A DNA stretch of 64,000 nt from Eunapius fragilis (Eukaryota > Porifera > Demospongiae > Spongillida > Spongillidae): positions 11,554,739-11,618,738 of the forward strand of contig OY811975.1 in the NCBI GenBank assembly GCA_963681505.1, in the 5' to 3' direction. The notes under the pieces are model-generated. The model was not told the DNA's origin. It was given only the letters and a program-made list of their open reading frames with translations, and ran no database searches. The position numbers and the translations under genes were made by a program. The first letter of the stretch is position 1, and each line of letters begins with the position of its first letter. Shown piece after piece: positions 21,661 to 34,000 of the stretch.

Positions 21661-21879
21661 AGTGAGAAATGGGCGTGTTCACCGAAAGGGGGTGGGTGCG
21701 AAGCGCGGACGCTTTTTGTTGCTGTACATGTACGTGCAATTTAAAACGCAACTATGAATATATAATTAGACGAACGAAAGGGGCACGGGGGCACGTGAAG
21801 GACTTTGGTAGCACTTACTGCGCCATCATCTAACCGCCTAGAAACCTTTCTCGGGCGAGGTATCAGCTATTCCAAGATC

Positions 21880-23098
21880 TGTGCTAGTCTTTGTTGCAAA
21901 ATCAAGGATTGTTTTGTGCATATCATCTGTCCGCAGCGTCTTAACTCTTAGCTTGGCAATGTGTTGAGCCTCTACTGCGGACATATACTGGCTCTGCAAC
22001 GTTTTTCTCATTGTCAGTTATATTCAAGATTTGATCACACAATAGGAGACCAAAGAGAAAAGGAAACTTCATCATTTGGCTTTTGACACCTATTATTTGC
22101 CCTTTTACATCAGGGTCAAGCCTTGTTTCTAGACTTTGTTCCCAAAGTTCAATCAAGGCACAGTAATTATTTATACTTGTCACTGACGCTCCTTGAACAG
22201 TCCATCTCGTAGGGCAGAACTTCTTCAGGGTAGTGTGAGATATAGGGTTTTCATCCATACGTTGAAGTTCGGCCTGGATTCGTTCAAATGCTGCACTCTT
22301 TTAGGCAAAAATTTGACCAGCCTAGTTATTTTGTACGCAGTATCTAATGCATTGCAGCAGACCTTTGGCTGTTTTATAGTATCACCGACGGCAAGATTGA
22401 GAGCATGTCCATAACAGTGAGTGTAGAGGGCCTTCTTCTCATCACCACAGATCTGTGCAGCTACACCTCGTCTGCTTCCACTCTTATTTGATGCTCCGTC
22501 ATAGCACTGACCGCGAAAATCAGTGAGCTTACCATTTCATCTTACAAGGGTATCCTTAATAGCAGATACCAATGTGTCTGACGTGATGGAATCCACTTCG
22601 TAAAGTCCGATGAAACTTTTGTGACTTTCAAGGTACTTGTCAACCCATCGTATGCAGATAGTGAACTGTTCTACATTTGATACATCAGTACATTCGTCTG
22701 CCATGATTGCGTACCATCCATTCTCCTGGATATCTTTGCTCAATTGCCTGAGGATGTCAAATGCCATGAGTTTCACACATTCGTTTTGGATGTCATGGGA
22801 TGTATATTTGTTAGTTTTCTTGGCCATCCAGAGTTTGGCAATCTACACTTAACAGAGACAGCTGTACGCAAAAGTTGCTATCTTTATGGACTAGGTTTCT
22901 GAATGCTACTCCTTGTCGTGCAAGAAACCTGATACCTTCATGAACCTTAAGAAACTTTTCCTGTTTTTTTCCTTCTCTTCATGGTGCTCGCAGCTTAGCA
23001 GCTCCCCGACGTCAGTAATTACCTTGGGCAGGACGATAACTACCTCAATTGCTTCGCAATGACAATGGCTTTTTGATGCTTCTGAAACGCACCTGTTG
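21880..23098 (-). pseudogene. hAT transposase (DUF4371 type), main part, decayed and interrupted
   Basis: Minus-strand segments give, in order, a TTF-region part (CHCEAIEVVIVLPK), FLRFMKVSGFLHDKE and ARQGVAFRNLVHKDSNF. These are followed by the DUF4371 core (WYAIMADECTDVSNVEQFTI, then CYDGASNKSGSRRGVAA, YTHCYGHALNLAVGDTIK and FCPTRWTVQG). This is the ZMYM1-like hAT family. Several frame changes make it non-functional. The N-terminal part of the TTF finger sits on the other side of a piggyBac insertion at 25806-25919, so the two parts were once contiguous. Confidence 0.75.
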
Positions 23099-25805
23099 TT
23101 AAGTTGTACTAGTGTCACCATTTGGTGACAATAGGAAGTTAGTGTCACCAAATGGTGATGCTATGTTCAATGATATATAGTTTCATGAAACAAGCAAGTG
23201 TTAAATAAGAACTTGCACAAAACAGTACACAAATGATTGGACAACACAAATATACCAAAAAAAAAAAAATTAACTGATGCAAAGCCAACGATACTATCTT
23301 AAATCAAAGGGAAGAAAAAAGTTGAAAAAGGTATAATGAGGGAAAACATTATTCACTTGTTTCATCAAGGCTTCCACAAAGTATCCCACAAAATCCACTG
23401 AGGTTTAATTAAGAAAGACATCAACCTTTTTAGTACTGTCTTTCTGTGTTTTTTGCAGGAATTCCATTATAAATATGCTCTTCCCAGCAGTTGCGACCAC
23501 TAGAATGTTGACAAAATGTACCAGCGTCAACACCACAATAAGTACAGTTCATATCAGACAAGCTTGTCTCTTTTTCAAGACCTTCGCGTGAGATATTACA
23601 CAGCGCTTCCTTTTATCATGACCTAAAAATGCTGGTCTGTGCTCAGTAGATTGAGATAAATTTTTTTCCTGGTAGCACAATAGTCAATGGATTCATTAGA
23701 AGTGCTTTGACAAGCATTTGGCGCATCTGTGCCTGTGGAAAGAAGTATGTCATGGTTCGATATATATTTGCATCTATAAGTGACATCATAGAGGAAGGTT
23801 AGGATGTTCTTGAACTTTTAAGTGATGTTCCCAGCCATTCTTACCACCACCTACTTTACAGTGATTAAAAGCATCAACTGCTCCATATGAATCATACCAT
23901 GATTCTACAATAGCAGGCCTTGGTATTTCTTTCCCACCTTGTCTAATATAAGGTGTCACTGCAGGAGCACTGGACCTTGCAGTTGAAAGAAGGGTTAACT
24001 TGTGGTGAGAGCTTGACCTCCACTGAACAGCATGAAGAAGTACATTATCATCAAGGATATTGACATGTGCAGAAGCTATTGCACCAGCTTCATTCATGCA
24101 CCTAGCTTCAAGATCTTCTCGGGGGTAATTTTTGTGGGCAGTCTTTACAACACCAAGGCTGTCCAACCCTCGTCTCTTCAATTCAGTAGCAGTTTTTACA
24201 GACCTGAAATCACGAATCTATGTACACAAGGCGATGGGGTTCCAACAAACGAAGAGTAGTAGCAGTTGTAGCCCCAAACTCTGCAAAGTATTTCAGCTTT
24301 CGGGTAGCCTCTTTTTCCTTGTTTAATTCAAAATTAATACAAATGCCACTTTCCTTATCTAAAACAGTCCATAACTCATGTCCCCAAGGTTCAGGGTTTC
24401 GCCTAATGTATACAACACAATCAGCTGCTTTAAAATTCGTGTTTATGATCATTGATTCATCCAAAATAATATTGCGACCAGGTATCAAAGCACACTGAAA
24501 ACATGTTTTAGCAGCCAATAACCATTCATGCCAGTACCTCAACTTATCACTTGGCTGTCCATTGTTTCCATAAGTTAGATACTTACAAATCAGTTCAAAC
24601 CTTCTCCACTGGATAAACGGTCCTAAATTAGCTGCAGGGAAGATTTCATCACCCATCCAATGCCAATAGTAGCGATGATGATTACTGCCCAAAGGGTAGC
24701 ATATCATAAAGCAAATAGCTCCAAGAAAAGTCAGAAATTCACCAATGGTTAACAGACTTGTCCACTCGTCATCAAGCTCAGCTGCAAAATTTGTCTGAGG
24801 AATGATACACTGTTCTGCAAAAGCAATAGGAAAGTATTTTGTGAACAAAATCCAAATCAGTGAGGTATCAGCAGAGCTGTTGTTACATTGAAGCTCACCA
24901 CACCAAAGTTTGACTTGATACTGGGGTACATCATCAAGCGGGGATCCTCTAGAATGGGCTCAAAAACCCAAGATAGAATGTTACTACCAGAGGCATTAGG
25001 GTTAGAACTATCCATTTCTTCCTGCTCTTCTCCTTCCTCCTGTTCAGTCTCATCGTTGCTACCTGAATCACTCCTGCTTACTTGTACTTCTGCAGCTTCC
25101 GCATGTGACCACTGGCCTTTCGGTATCTTACGCACAAAATGCTTCTGCCATATCTCATAGCTGTCAGTCAGTACATGAATATGTTTCCTGCTGACTTCCA
25201 TTTCTGTACTGTCATAAGGAAAATAAATAACAAAATCGGAGGAATTAATTTTCTCTTTCACTTTTCCTAACAGCATAGTGCTTCCTCCACGAGCTCCGAA
25301 GTTGCTCTCGCTGCATTTCTCCACCGCTTTCTCAATGTCAAAATTTTTGGCATAAACCCACGCCAACTCTAACGTCTCGCTTTGACATTCCTAATAGCAA
25401 GGGAATATGAGTATTAAAATAAAATTGCATTAAATTCACACATAGTTGGTACATGGTGGGCTATGAATTTTTTATTTATGCACAGCTTGGAACATGTAAA
25501 TTTGACTTGATTGTTTCTGTGTTTCCAATATAGCTAGATGAAATTAAATAACTTTTCAAGCTGCAAACAGGGTAAATCTTCTAACTATTAGGTGGCCTAT
25601 AGCTTCAAAATGTCAATCAGAATAGATACTGCGTTACTGATAGGAAGATTTTGACTTTTTTTTTCAATCAAGTTAAACTTTATTTATCTACTGTGATAGA
25701 TAGGAGAGAGCAACTGTTCCAATTTTCCATATATATAGCATAAATAATAATGAAAAGGTATGGGTTAGTGTCACCATTTGGTGACACTAGGCCCGTACAA
25801 CTTAA
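23099..25805 (-). mobile_element. piggyBac DNA transposon 1 with TTAA duplications
   Basis: TTAA at 23099-23102 and 25802-25805 bounds a 2699-bp element. The ends are inverted repeats: GTTGTAC...CTAGTGTCACC at the left and its complement at the right. Both also contain the palindrome GTGTCACCATTTGGTGACA, a subterminal repeat present twice at the left in opposite orientation. TTAA duplication is diagnostic of piggyBac and some related groups, and the enclosed transposase confirms it. Confidence 0.92.
23480..25366 (-). pseudogene. piggyBac-like transposase (DDE_Tnp_1_7), frameshifted
   Basis: The start ATG at 25366 opens an acidic N-terminal region (25366-24857, Glu/Ser-rich near residues 105-125). 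The catalytic part follows in a second frame (24848-24210) with RNIILDESMIINTNFKA (first Asp) and RLVYIDS (second Asp). A third frame (24181-23786) has YDSYGAVDAFNHCK (third Asp). A CxxC...C zinc-finger remnant (NCTYCGVDAGTFC) near 23.5 kb is the usual piggyBac C-terminal finger. The frame changes at least twice (near 24855 and 24200), so the transposase is broken unless introns account for the shifts; no good splice sites were seen there. Length with the finger would be about 600 residues, usual for the family. Confidence 0.85.
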
Positions 25806-25919
25806 CACTTGTTGTATCTTTCCAATTGGTGTATCCTTTGCTTCAAATGCTGGGTCTCGTTTGGTACTGCTCAAGATTTTGCCTTCTTTATTATCGGAAG
25901 TCTCGCTAGAGACTTCCAT
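25806..25919 (-). pseudogene. hAT transposase N-terminus, other side of the piggyBac insertion
   Basis: A minus-strand frame (MEVSSETSD..., STKRDPAFEAKDTPIGKIQQ) gives the first half of a TTF finger. It continues in sense into the CHCEAIEVV segment left of the piggyBac. The insertion therefore hit the TTF-finger coding sequence. Confidence 0.6.
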
Positions 25920-26235
25920 ATAGGTTTTGACCCCGACTATGAATTTAATTAAATACCCACGACCCTACCGTAGCTTCGCTCCTGATGAGCGGATCATCTA
26001 ACTTGTTGCGGCAATCGATCTAGAAGTCAAAACTGAGTAGTTTCTTTTTTTTTCACGTCGTAGAACCGCGTGGTTGTCGAGAACGAAAAATACTGCTGTC
26101 CTTGTTCCCCTTCCAAAAATAATGGGCGGGTCATCTTCTTCTTGAGAACTCATAACTCGGGACAGGAACATTTTTAAGCAATGAAAATTGCACCAATAGC
26201 TTTAGAATTTGCTGGAGGACTCGCTTTTAGGCTTT
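25896..26235 (+). repeat. Hairpin-headed dispersed repeat, copy A
   Basis: It begins with a perfect 9-bp stem (GGAAGTCTC / GAGACTTCC, loop GCTA, 25896-25917) immediately followed by ATATAGG and TTTTGACC. A decayed, protein-like stretch follows (HIGFDPDYE early, NRVVVEN about 150 bp later). Next come a short CTT repeat, a CATAACTCGGGACAGGAACA block and the core ACCAATAGCTTTAGAATT. Copies B, C and D share this order. Confidence 0.75.
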
Positions 26236-26336
26236 GATACACAAAAGCCTAAAAGCCTATATACGGTCTTATCAAGTCTAATTAAGCAAAAGTACCTATT
26301 TGGGTGTTAAAAAAATTAAGGAAACAAGTAAATTTT

Positions 26337-26589
26337 TCTCTGAGAAAGTTGGTGGGATATAGGTTTTGCAGGCAAATTGTATACTGGTGTAAAAAGCAAG
26401 GAAACAAGTTTTATCAGAAGGGAAAATGTAATAGTCCTATATTTAGCACAGAAACAGCATATGCCTTAGTCGAAGTGTGCTAAATATCGGACTATTACAT
26501 TTTCCCTTCTGATAAAACTTGTTTCCTTGCTTTTTACACCAGTATACTATTTGCCTGCAAAACCTATATCCCACCAACTTTCTCAGAGA
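26337..26589. repeat. Long palindrome A (114-bp arms, 25-bp loop)
   Basis: Arms 26337-26450 and 26476-26589 are reverse complements with about two mismatches. It lies about 100 bp downstream of repeat copy A and is paralleled by palindrome B at 36791-37074. Confidence 0.95.
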
Positions 26590-26609
26590 GAATGTTTTTA
26601 TGAAACTTG

Positions 26610-27225
26610 TCCACTTTTAAACACACGCCAAATCGTTGCTAGCATCATGGGTATCGAAGACACCAAACTGCCCTAAAGAACCTTTCTTCTTTCTTTACGC
26701 TACCAAATACATGCTTTGGAAAGGCAAATTGCATGGGAGGATGAAACATTTCGGGAACATTTGCAGCCATTATAGCACATGTACACTTTATGAATTAACT
26801 AGTAAATGGGTGTGGTTGGGTAAAAGTATTGGTCTGGTGGCTGCCGGATCTGCCAGACCGGTTCTGCCAGCCCTGTGGTAGCTACATATGCTAGTAGAGC
26901 TTGCAATGTATGCAATAGCCCATGCAAGAACTATTGTACTGTGTGCTCTGAAATGGCAAATGGCAGCATTTTTGCCTTACATGGGCTGAAGTCTAAGCAA
27001 GGAAGCGCTTGTATAGTGTAACACATACGTAAAACTCACCATTTTTACTCCCAAGTGATAATGTGTAGTTTATATAAAATTCATAGATGCACCTGCTGTT
27101 ATCTGTGTCCAAAGCATTTGTTTGAATAACAAGGCATAAATCTCATTTCCCTGTATCCCAGGTAGGACTTAAGTCACTACTGTTTATGCATATACCCCTA
27201 TATGGATGATAACAGATAGTGTCTG
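26610..27225. other. No gene recognised
   Basis: One 81-codon plus-strand frame (26636-26881) has no motif I recognise. Nothing else is supported. Confidence 0.35.
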
Positions 27226-27228
27226 GGG

Positions 27229-27720
27229 TTGGGGGGGGGGGGGGGGGGGGGGGGAAGGTGTCTGGAAATACAGTGGCATAGCCAGTAATTGCACGGGGGG
27301 GGGGGGGGGGGGGGTGTTTCTGGCCAAGGGTGCAGTAGGGGCCACACCCACTCCTGCTTCAGCTAGGGGATATGGGCCTGGCAGGGGTGGATATAGGATT
27401 TTCCAAAAGGAGGGGGGGGGGGGGGGTTAGACCCGCGATATGAAAAGCATGAGGAGGAGGGGGGTGCTGTCCGCTACAGGCCCAATACGAAAAGCAGGGG
27501 GTGCTGTACGCTCCGCTTTAGAACCTTTGCAACTTTATCATTATGAAGTCATGTAAGGACCGTTTTGATAGAGGCTGTTTGGAGTTCACGGAAAATCATG
27601 AAAACCTTGAAAAACTACTCACAAGGGTGATTTTGCTTGATACTGTCCCATATGTATACCGTATATTACGGGGGGAGCAGGGGGGGGACGGGGGGGGGGG
27701 GTTCCGGGCAATGCGGAAAC
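27229..27720 (+). repeat. Cluster of poly-G repeats
   Basis: Four G-runs (27231-27254, 27296-27314, 27410-27426, 27670-27701) are each preceded by degenerate CAGTGGC or CAGGGGTGGATATAGGATTT repeat starts. The AATACGAAAAGC / GATATGAAAAGC plus TGCTGT segments at 27436-27515 recur inverted at 42.06-42.2 kb. Confidence 0.65.
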
Positions 27721-28028
27721 AATGCTGGGTACGCCACTAATATGTCCCGGTGGTGACATAGTCTTGTACCCAGACTCAGTATGTATAACACTATTACCAA
27801 TAATGCTAGTAGGCAGGTATAACATATGCTCCAGGGGAGGATGTAACCAAATAGAAGCTTGTCCAGGATGAATTTATAAATGTCTGTTCTGGTGGTTGGG
27901 GAAGGGGGAATGAGGGAGGGTTAAGATCAATATAACGGGGGTGTATTGTGTCTGGGGGTTACGTTGTCATCTGTACGGGTATAATGGAGTAGCTAAAGGC
28001 TCACATTTGCAGATTCATACTTGTGGAG

Positions 28029-31000
28029 ATGGTGATGCCAGCCAGAATGATGAATTTGTGCTTGATAATGTCAGGCGATGTTGAAGAGAACCCTGGGCCT
28101 GGAATGAAAGGTATAAGGTCTATGCTAGTGCCCCAGTTAACTTGGCAGTGCATTAGAACTGCTGGATTCAGTGTGCAGTACTGAACATTTGAACAAAATA
28201 GCTACATTTTGCCATGACTGGAGGGTGATAGGCAGACGCCTAGTGGATCCCCAGGATGTTGAGGACATTGAGCGGGAAGGGCACAGTGAGCAAGAGAAGA
28301 GAGATAAACTGTTAGAAGTATGGTACAGAAGAAAAGGTTCTGGTGCCACCTACAGAGTTATGATGAAGGCATTTAATGACGTACAGAACCAACAAGCTGC
28401 TCAAATGGTGAAGGAATTACTTAGATCAGATAATTCACAAGGTACACTGTATGTCTAAACTGTATACATGTATTCATATATTTACAGATTGTGTGTAGAA
28501 CAGTCTTTTAACCCTGAAACAATTATTAACATGCCATAATATTTCTATTCATGGAAAATTTCATTTCTATTTATATTTTTTGTAGCTGCACTCAATGGAT
28601 TTATTCCTTCAGACACAAATGGCCCTCTAGTCATGTGACCACATTATTGTGGTTTGTGTCATATTTTATGTATGCAAGAAGAATATAGATGAAATGCTGA
28701 ATCATGGCTATAAGGATAGATTGTTAAAAATAAATAAATAAAATCAGGTCAGTTTACCTAGTTTGCTGCATGGTGTTGTATGAGTATTTGATCAAAAAAC
28801 TACAAAGTGTTGGTTGTGAATTATCGTTACAGTCATATAATGCAACTACAAGAACAAACTAAGACTTTTTTAGCTGTTTGCTACATTGTTAATTATTATT
28901 TGTGAGTACTGGTTGGGTGACTGCACTACTGTTTTGTTTCACTGCTTAGGAATGCCCCAAAGAGCAAAAAGCACCCCTACTTCAGGTTCATCACCTCCTT
29001 CAGGTTTGGTGCAGGTGTCATTAATGAATATAACAGTGTGTGCATGACAGGAAACAGTAGAATAGTTATATACCTACATGAACAAGAATATTCTCTTTTA
29101 TGCAAGAATTGATGTATGAGGATGTGCATCCTGTACATTGAGCAGATGCATGTATGTGCAATGTACTGCGTGGGGCAGGGAGCATCACTAACAATTTGTT
29201 TCTCTTAGGACTGCTTCAAAGAGCAATATCCGCTCCCTCGTCAATTGCATCGCCTCCTTCAGGTTTGGTGGAATCATTGACTAATAGTTTTGTACATGAC
29301 TGGATACACGAAGGTTATGAACAATGCAATATAATCTTCTTTTGTGCAAAATTTGTCTGAATTGGTTTGTCTTATACAATGAGCAGACTGAAGTTAATTT
29401 TAGAAAGGATTTTAGCTATTGTAATAGTTTTGAAAATTGTAGCACATTCAGGGGGGAGTGTAACTGATTCAGGTTTACTAATTCTTTAGTGCTTTAGTAA
29501 TGTTCAGAAAACCAGTTTTGAACTTTGATATCTCATTAATTATGAAGAAGCATCAACATGGCATCTCAATTGCACCCAAACAGTTGTTAATGACCTGGTA
29601 AGCAATGATGGCCCTTGTAGCAAGCCACTGGCAACACATTGTCTTGCTAAATGCCTTCAATAGACATAGCTGTAGCTACAGTATAGGTCAAAATAAACAT
29701 TACAGTTCATCTTTGTACTGCGATGGTCTCACAGTACGATTAAACAGAACTAACCAAAAACTATTTCTAAGATGAAGCCAACGATCGGCACCTTCATGTG
29801 TTAATAGTGTATGGAATGTACAGTTAAAACATCATGCTTGCCCTCACGCACCTTTGTTTTAATAAGCGTGCTAGACGATCCAAAAAAGGGAAGCCATATC
29901 TTCATCGCACCATTGTGATGAATTGTGATGTTTATTTTGACTGGTACTGTAGGTCACATGGTTGACTTAGACTATGAAGGGCCTTTAAAAACCTATAGGC
30001 ATTTTGGCTGGCAAACTCGTTATGTGTTTTTGAAGTAAAAAAAGTGATTGTCATTAAAAATGTTTCTGCTTTCAATGTTGAAGAAATTTTGTGCATTCTA
30101 TTTAATACAATAAAGCTACACAATTGCATCACTGTCTTCTGTTTGTGTGTTGATTACTAGGGATTATGGCCCATGACATTGATCTAAATGAAGAGGATGT
30201 GATTGGTAAGGGAGGACAAGCCCATGTGTTCAAAGCATTCTGGAAAACAAAGCAGATACCAGTGGCAGTGAAGGATGTTGGTGTGTTATCGAATGCTGCT
30301 AAACGAGAAGTATGCCAAATATGTTTTATTGATTCTGCATGTATATAAGACCATTCCTTTTTCCAGGTAGAAACACTGTGTTCTGTGAGGCATACAAATA
30401 TTGTGATATTTTATGGTGTGTACAATATTTCACCTCAAAGATTTGGTTTGGTACTAGGTAATACTACGCCAATGTACACTGTACTGTGCATTACAGTCAA
30501 TTTAACTTACACAAGAGCTTGCTGATACATCTTTGAATGAATATTTGAAAAGAAACCCTTTTAGTTTTGAGTCAAGTTTGAATTGGGCAGAGCAAGTTGG
30601 AAAAGGTATAGGCAGTTGTTGCTTCAAATGGACAATATTAGCACTGCTATTTGCCATAATGTAGGCATGCATTACCTGCACTTTGGCGCACCTGATCCGA
30701 TCATTCATGGTGATCTCAAGTCTCCAAATGGTATGTATTGTGGTATTAATGCACTTGCGCAGTGGTTAGCACAACAATTATTAACCACATGCAGTTCTTG
30801 TTTATTCTGACGGCGTGCTCAAAGTAAGAGATCGTAACTGATTTAAATTGCTTGAATTGGTTTTGAAGATTGCAGATTTTGGGAGTTCAAAATTTAAAGT
30901 TGGCCAACAATCTTCAGTGACTCGAATATCCATAGAATGGACTGCTCCTGAGGTTTTTACATGTACAAGCATTTAGTGTTGTGTTGATGCTGGTATGCAA

Positions 31001-34000
31001 ATTACAGTTGTTTGATAATGGAAAACACTCTATGGAATCAGATGTTTATGCCTTTGGCATTCTATTGTGGGAAATGGTGACTCACAAGGTACCATACGAA
31101 GGACTATCAAATACACAAGTCTTTTCGAGAGTCAATAAGAATGAGGTGCAGTGAATTAATATGTGGTGCATTTGATATTAAGGCCACTGTACTTTGCAGC
31201 GTCCAAACATTCCTTTTTGCCATGTAAGTCTGAGAGAAATTATTCAAATATGCTGGGATCATGAACCCAAGGTTAGTCAATATTGTAAAAAATGTCCTGC
31301 ACAATGCGATTTACAGGAGCGTAGGAACCTAAACACAGGATTGATGAGGGGGGGGGGGGGGGGTCAGAGGTGCGTCCAATATAAATTCAGTGTACTTTAT
31401 ATACATAATGCCCAAAATTGGGGGGGGGGGGGGGGGGGGGTCAAGATCCCCCTGTTTCTATGTGTAAATATGGGTCTATTTACATACATTGCAGCATGCG
31501 CTATGACACATGTTATATGGCGTTAGAGAGATTAAATAAAAAAATTGATGGTTTGATTATTGAGAGGTTTATCAGTCAGGTTCGGAATCGTAACATTACA
31601 AAAGTTATTTATGAAGCAAGGTGCCTTGTTCAAATGGCATTATATCACATGTATAGATGCCACCAAACTTTTTTTACAAAGTCCCACTGATCATTTGTCA
31701 AAATAGGGACCAATTGATTTTTTCATCATTACTATTATGGAAGGAAAATTATGTTTAGAGCTCAAAAAAATGTTTAACACTGGGTCCGTGAAAATAATAC
31801 TTTTTTCGCCTGATTTGTTGAACTCACTTTTTTGGAAAATTAGTCGAAAGGGTTTTAGTTGCCTCAAATACTGATTTTGCTAGAGTACAACTCTCCATAC
31901 AATGTTCTAGCGTTGTAACCACTTCTGCTCAGAAACCAGCATTTGTTTAGGCCGACAGGGTAAGACCTGCTACAGGAAATGGGGCACTTTTTTTTCCACA
32001 ACGTTTCTGCAGATAATTAATATGAACTAGCTCACCTGGTTAGTATTGTTAGGGTTTGATAAAATTCTGGCAATATCCTGTCATCCTAGTGACATACAAG
32101 AACTAAACTCTCTTATGTCTCAACTCCAGATCCTAATATTGGTCGTGCGCAGGCCCAGTATTGTTGGGTCCAGACCTGAGTCAATATGGACATTATGAGA
32201 CACTAGCATGATAAAGCTGTGAATCCAAGTAGTGGAATACTTAGTAGTAGCTTCGTTTTGCAAAACTCCAAGTTGCAGTCACATTAAAAAGTGAAGTAAA
32301 AATTATATACAACTAAGGCCATTTACATCTTGTAAAGAAGTCATCCGCTGCATAACTTCTCGTCGAAACTGTGTGGAAGTCCACATGTATTACATGAGGG
32401 ACAATTGTCACGTACCCAGACCTGCTAGTCCCCAGGCTGAAATCAATTACAGTCACCTGTTTCCATCTGGGCACGCGGCAAAAGCAGCTGCATGTGGGTT
32501 TTGTACACGAACTAAGCCAACTGAAGGCATAAAACTTGTTGTGGCCTTATATTCGTTGGAAAAGAACTTGAAATATGTATTAAAACTTGCGCAAAACGTC
32601 CTTGGAAAAAAGTGTCCTCGGCAACACTTTGACATTGATAAGTTTAGAGCCGTGTCACTTAGAATAGGTATAGCTTACGATCCTGTATAGGTACGAAGCA
32701 GGAAACAACGCCAAACACCTTGGTGATGATTGAACTATCTAAAAATATTCTTTTACCAGCCATTACTGTTTTCCGACTAGATTTCCCAAAGTTGGGGTTT
32801 GAAAAAAAAAAGATTTTCATGGACCCGGTGTTAATGATTAAGTCACAATTGGTCAAGTCCGTCTGACATAGATCAGTGTTTCCCCCAAAACGTGGCGCTT
32901 CAATTGCGCCAAAGCATGGCGCTTCAATAGCGCCACGCTTATGAATAAAGGTGATTACTAGGTGTTAAGTTAACTGGGTAGATAGGTGATAAAGATTTGT
33001 TTATGGGCAAAAATGATTACTTTTGTGGTATGTAAAAGCAAGTACATGTACAAGCTAAATACTAATTCTACGATGGTACATCTCACTCCAAATCTCAGCA
33101 GCTTTTACAAAATCAAAGTTTTCTAGTTCTCCACCTTCTAAAATAATTCTCATTATTTGGCATAGAGTGGAGGTGTTTAATCTATTTCTAAGATCAGTTT
33201 TTATTCGGTACATACAATCCAAAAGCATCTATTTCATCACACTCAGGAAAGTAGCTTTCAAACTTTGTCTGCATCATTTCAGTAAAGGAAGTTCTATCAG
33301 TGACAGACACCTTGATGGTATGATCTTTAAGTTCATGCTGAATGAATGCATCCACTTCACCAATAAATCAGCATCACGCAATGCAGATATTTGGTGTAAA
33401 GTAAACTGCAGCCCTGGACAAGTCAACATCCTCTCTTCGGAATATTAAGCTAAGATGGCTGATGTGAGGTAAAATTTGATTAAGAAAATGACAGCAAGCA
33501 ACAAAGGAATATGTTTTTACAAATTTAGCTAGTCTTACTGCTGTTGGTTGACTTCGTTCTGTACCTTGATGCTCTAAACTGACAATGAATGATGAAAGTG
33601 TTCGAAGTATGGACCCTATTGCAGCATCATACGAAGCCATCGAACATCTTTGCTTGCTTAAGCTTGATTATAGGATCATTTGAAATTTCCTGAATAGCAT
33701 GAAGTCCTGCCATCCTAACTGCACTATTATGATAGAACAGAAACAATGACTGTACTGTTTCCTTGAACCTTTTCAAATATGGTATGTTGTCAGCTGCATG
33801 AGCTGCAGCTAGGGCACGTCTATGATTGATGCAATGGACTGACACAAGACGTGGCTGAGCACCTTCAGTTGCGATGCTACTCCACTCACCTCCTACCATA
33901 ACTGCACAGCCATCACTTCCAAATGAGCGCAGATTTTTGATGTCAAGTCCATTTGTCTCCATAAAAGCAACTATAGCACCCTGAATAGTTTCCGCTGTAC

